Shown here one piece after another: positions 5,491-6,547 of a stretch of 6,547 nucleotides of DNA. How positions within the stretch are numbered: the first letter of the stretch is position 1; every line of letters starts with the position of its first letter. A program made the position numbers and the translations under genes. Source of the stretch: Chloracidobacterium sp. UBA7659 (GTDB taxonomy: Bacteria; Acidobacteriota; Blastocatellia; Pyrinomonadales; Pyrinomonadaceae); contig DLHV01000235.1 in the NCBI GenBank assembly GCA_002483395.1, positions 8,455 to 15,001 of the forward strand, written 5' to 3'. The notes under the pieces were generated by a model. The model was not told where the DNA came from, searched no databases, and saw only the letters and a list, made by a program, of their open reading frames with translations.

Positions 5491-6186
5491 ATGAGAAAGC
5501 TACTTTTCGTGCTGTTTGTTTCTTTAATTTGCAGTGTTTCGCTAAAAGCTCAGGATGTGAAGCCAAGCCCCAAACCAGTGGGTACTATTACGGTTGCGGA
5601 AGCCAAATCGGTGCCCGCCATGGCCCCTAAACCTGCCGCGAAGCGGGCGCCCGTTTTTCGCCCAACCAAAGACCAGATCAAACAGGTTCAGGCAATGTTG
5701 AAGCAGAAATCGCTCTATAAAGGCGAAGCGACCGGAACCTACAACACCGAGACCCGCGCCGGGATCAAGAGCTTCCAAAAAGACAACGGCTTGAAGCAAA
5801 CCGGCAAGCTTAACCGCGCAACGCTTGAGAAAATGAATATCGAGCTGACGGACAGCCAGAAGCTGATCCCTATTTCCGAGAGTTCGTACGCTTCCGCTGA
5901 CACAAAGGAAAAACCCACAAAAACGGAGAAGCCCGCCGCGACATCCGATGCAAAACCAAAAAAGACGATCTTTAAGGCGACCGCCGACCAGATCAAAGAA
6001 GCTCAAAAAGCTCTCAAGGCAAAGTCGATGTACTCCGGTGAGGAAACCGGAAAACTCGACGACGCGACTCGCGACGGTTTGAAAAAATATCAGGAAGCCA
6101 ACGGTTTGAAGGTCACCGGAGCGCTTAATCAGCTCACTTTGGAGAAAATGGGCATTGCCCTGACCGACAAGCAGAAAGAGCAGTAG
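5491..6186 (+). CDS. secreted protein with two peptidoglycan-binding (PG_binding_1) repeats
   Basis: 231 residues. A Sec signal peptide, MRKLLFVLFVSLICSVSLKA, should be cut after Ala20, leaving Gln at the new N-terminus; Cys14 is not in a lipobox. A Pro/Ala/Lys-rich linker follows. Two homologous repeats come next, about 56-123 and 161-228, offset by 105 residues. Each has the order DQIK-x-x-Q-x-x-L, LY/MY-x-GE-x-TG, a short linker, TR-x-GxKxxQ/YQ-x-NGLK-x-TGxLNxxTLEKM-x-I-x-LTD, which is the three-helix PG_binding_1 fold. The linker 124-160 is Lys/Thr/Pro/Ala-rich and low in complexity. No catalytic domain (amidase, transpeptidase or protease) is present, so the protein probably binds cell wall or acts as a scaffold; this is inference. 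The ATG is preceded by GAGG at 10 nt. The family call is good, the biological role unknown. Confidence 0.88.
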   Translation: MRKLLFVLFVSLICSVSLKAQDVKPSPKPVGTITVAEAKSVPAMAPKPAAKRAPVFRPTKDQIKQVQAMLKQKSLYKGEATGTYNTETRAGIKSFQKDNGLKQTGKLNRATLEKMNIELTDSQKLIPISESSYASADTKEKPTKTEKPAATSDAKPKKTIFKATADQIKEAQKALKAKSMYSGEETGKLDDATRDGLKKYQEANGLKVTGALNQLTLEKMGIALTDKQKEQ

Positions 6187-6215
6187 GCCGAAGCCAAAGA
6201 AGGCGGAAACACGAC

Positions 6216-6258
6216 CGGTAGGGAGTGTGTCCTTTCTTACAAGGGAACAACCCTGCCG
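6216..6258 (+). terminator. possible 3' hairpin after the peptidoglycan-binding gene
   Basis: CGGTAGGG (6216-6223) can pair with CCCTGCCG (6251-6258) in an 8-bp stem with one G-U pair. The 27-nt interior contains a further weak stem (GTCCTTT with AAGGG-AC). It begins 29 bp after the stop codon at 6184-6186. No T-run follows, so it is not a canonical intrinsic terminator; it may stabilise the transcript end or be a chance structure. Confidence 0.3.
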
Positions 6259-6284
6259 TCAGAGCGGGTTTCCACTTTATTCTG

Positions 6285-6290
6285 TATAAT
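6285..6290 (+). promoter_or_regulatory. -10 box just upstream of the SnoaL-like gene
   Basis: A perfect TATAAT ends only 8 nt before the ATG at 6299. With normal spacing the transcript would start at or within 2-3 nt of the ATG, that is, it would be leaderless. This agrees with the lack of any Shine-Dalgarno sequence in the 8 nt between. No convincing -35 was found 16-18 bp upstream, which lowers confidence. Confidence 0.45.
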
Positions 6291-6298
6291 TGGCGATT

Positions 6299-6547
6299 AT
6301 GAAGATCCTTAGTATTTTCCTTCTGATTCTTATGTCCGCTGCCGCAATTTCCGCCCAGTCGGAAAGCCAGAAGGCAAAGATCGCCGCCAACATTCGCTCC
6401 GTGATGAACGATCAAACCGCTGCCTGGAACCGCGGCGATATCGACGCCTTTATGCGCGGCTATTGGCAGTCTGAAAAGCTCGTTTTCATATCCGGTGATG
6501 ACGTTACCCGCGGCTGGCAGCCGACGCTCGACCGTTACAAGAAAAGC
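6299..6547 (+). CDS. exported SnoaL/DUF4440 (NTF2-like) protein, N-terminal part
   Basis: The first 83 codons of a gene cut by the right edge. The N-terminus MKILSIFLLILMSAAAISA is a Sec signal peptide with expected cleavage before QSESQ. The mature part, with IRSVMNDQTAAWNRGDIDAFMRGYW, then LVFISGDDVTRGWQPTLDRYKKS, matches the start of SnoaL-like/DUF4440 proteins of the NTF2 fold. In these, an AWNxGDxxAFMxxY helix is followed by a strand and a G-W/Y-x-x-x-xxRYK helix. Such proteins have a small cone-shaped pocket and varied or unknown roles; the substrate cannot be predicted. It lies 112 bp after the peptidoglycan-binding gene, same strand, apparently with its own -10 element. The reading frame is open to the window end. 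Confidence 0.83.
   Translation, partial: MKILSIFLLILMSAAAISAQSESQKAKIAANIRSVMNDQTAAWNRGDIDAFMRGYWQSEKLVFISGDDVTRGWQPTLDRYKKS

Noticed and set aside
5345..5566. 73-codon minus-strand open frame in the divergent promoter region
   Set aside because: It covers the plus-strand promoter, leader and signal-peptide codons, has no domain, and is better explained as chance in AT-rich DNA.
5542..6006. 154-codon minus-strand open frame within the peptidoglycan-binding gene
   Set aside because: Fully antisense to a gene with a signal peptide and two conserved repeats; its Phe/Gly/Arg-rich translation is not domain-like.

Overview
The window looks like a chromosomal housekeeping segment of a free-living heterotrophic bacterium of medium GC content. 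The FadN-type beta-oxidation enzyme, short exported proteins cleaved at Ala-Gln, and intergenic palindromes such as GGGCTAAAGCCC fit Acidobacteriota of the Blastocatellia/Pyrinomonadaceae type. That assignment rests on style and recall, not on a search. There is no phage, transposase, CRISPR, rRNA or tRNA in the window.

Layout. Positions 1-5330 read on the minus strand. In transcription order, from the right: a DUF1992 (YhdN-like) protein; a zinc-dependent alcohol dehydrogenase; a large bifunctional 3-hydroxyacyl-CoA dehydrogenase/enoyl-CoA hydratase (FadN type); a DUF4442 hotdog thioesterase; DNA-3-methyladenine glycosylase I (Tag); and the first 27 codons of a YbaK/EbsC-like Cys-tRNA(Pro) deacylase that leaves the window on the left. 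From 5491 the genes read on the plus strand: a secreted protein with two peptidoglycan-binding repeats, then the start of an exported SnoaL/NTF2-like protein cut off by the right end.

How the parts relate. fadN has a clear promoter of its own. A near-perfect palindrome, TGAATGA-N4-TCATTCA, lies in its spacer and overlaps the -35. It matches the operator of the TetR-family fatty-acid regulator FadR of Bacillus, so acyl-CoA-responsive repression of beta-oxidation can be predicted from this window alone. The thioesterase and Tag genes overlap by ATGA and are probably co-translated, with the deacylase gene next in line. The DUF1992 gene and the peptidoglycan-binding gene diverge from a 160-bp region that carries a good plus-strand promoter and a large inverted repeat.

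The least explained structures are non-coding or at gene edges: a 61-bp tandem duplication of the fadN translation start, a cluster of different palindromes between fadN and the thioesterase gene, and a 77-bp inverted-repeat element abutting the tag stop codon. No stretch over 300 bases lacks a gene. I found no gene system that looks wholly new.
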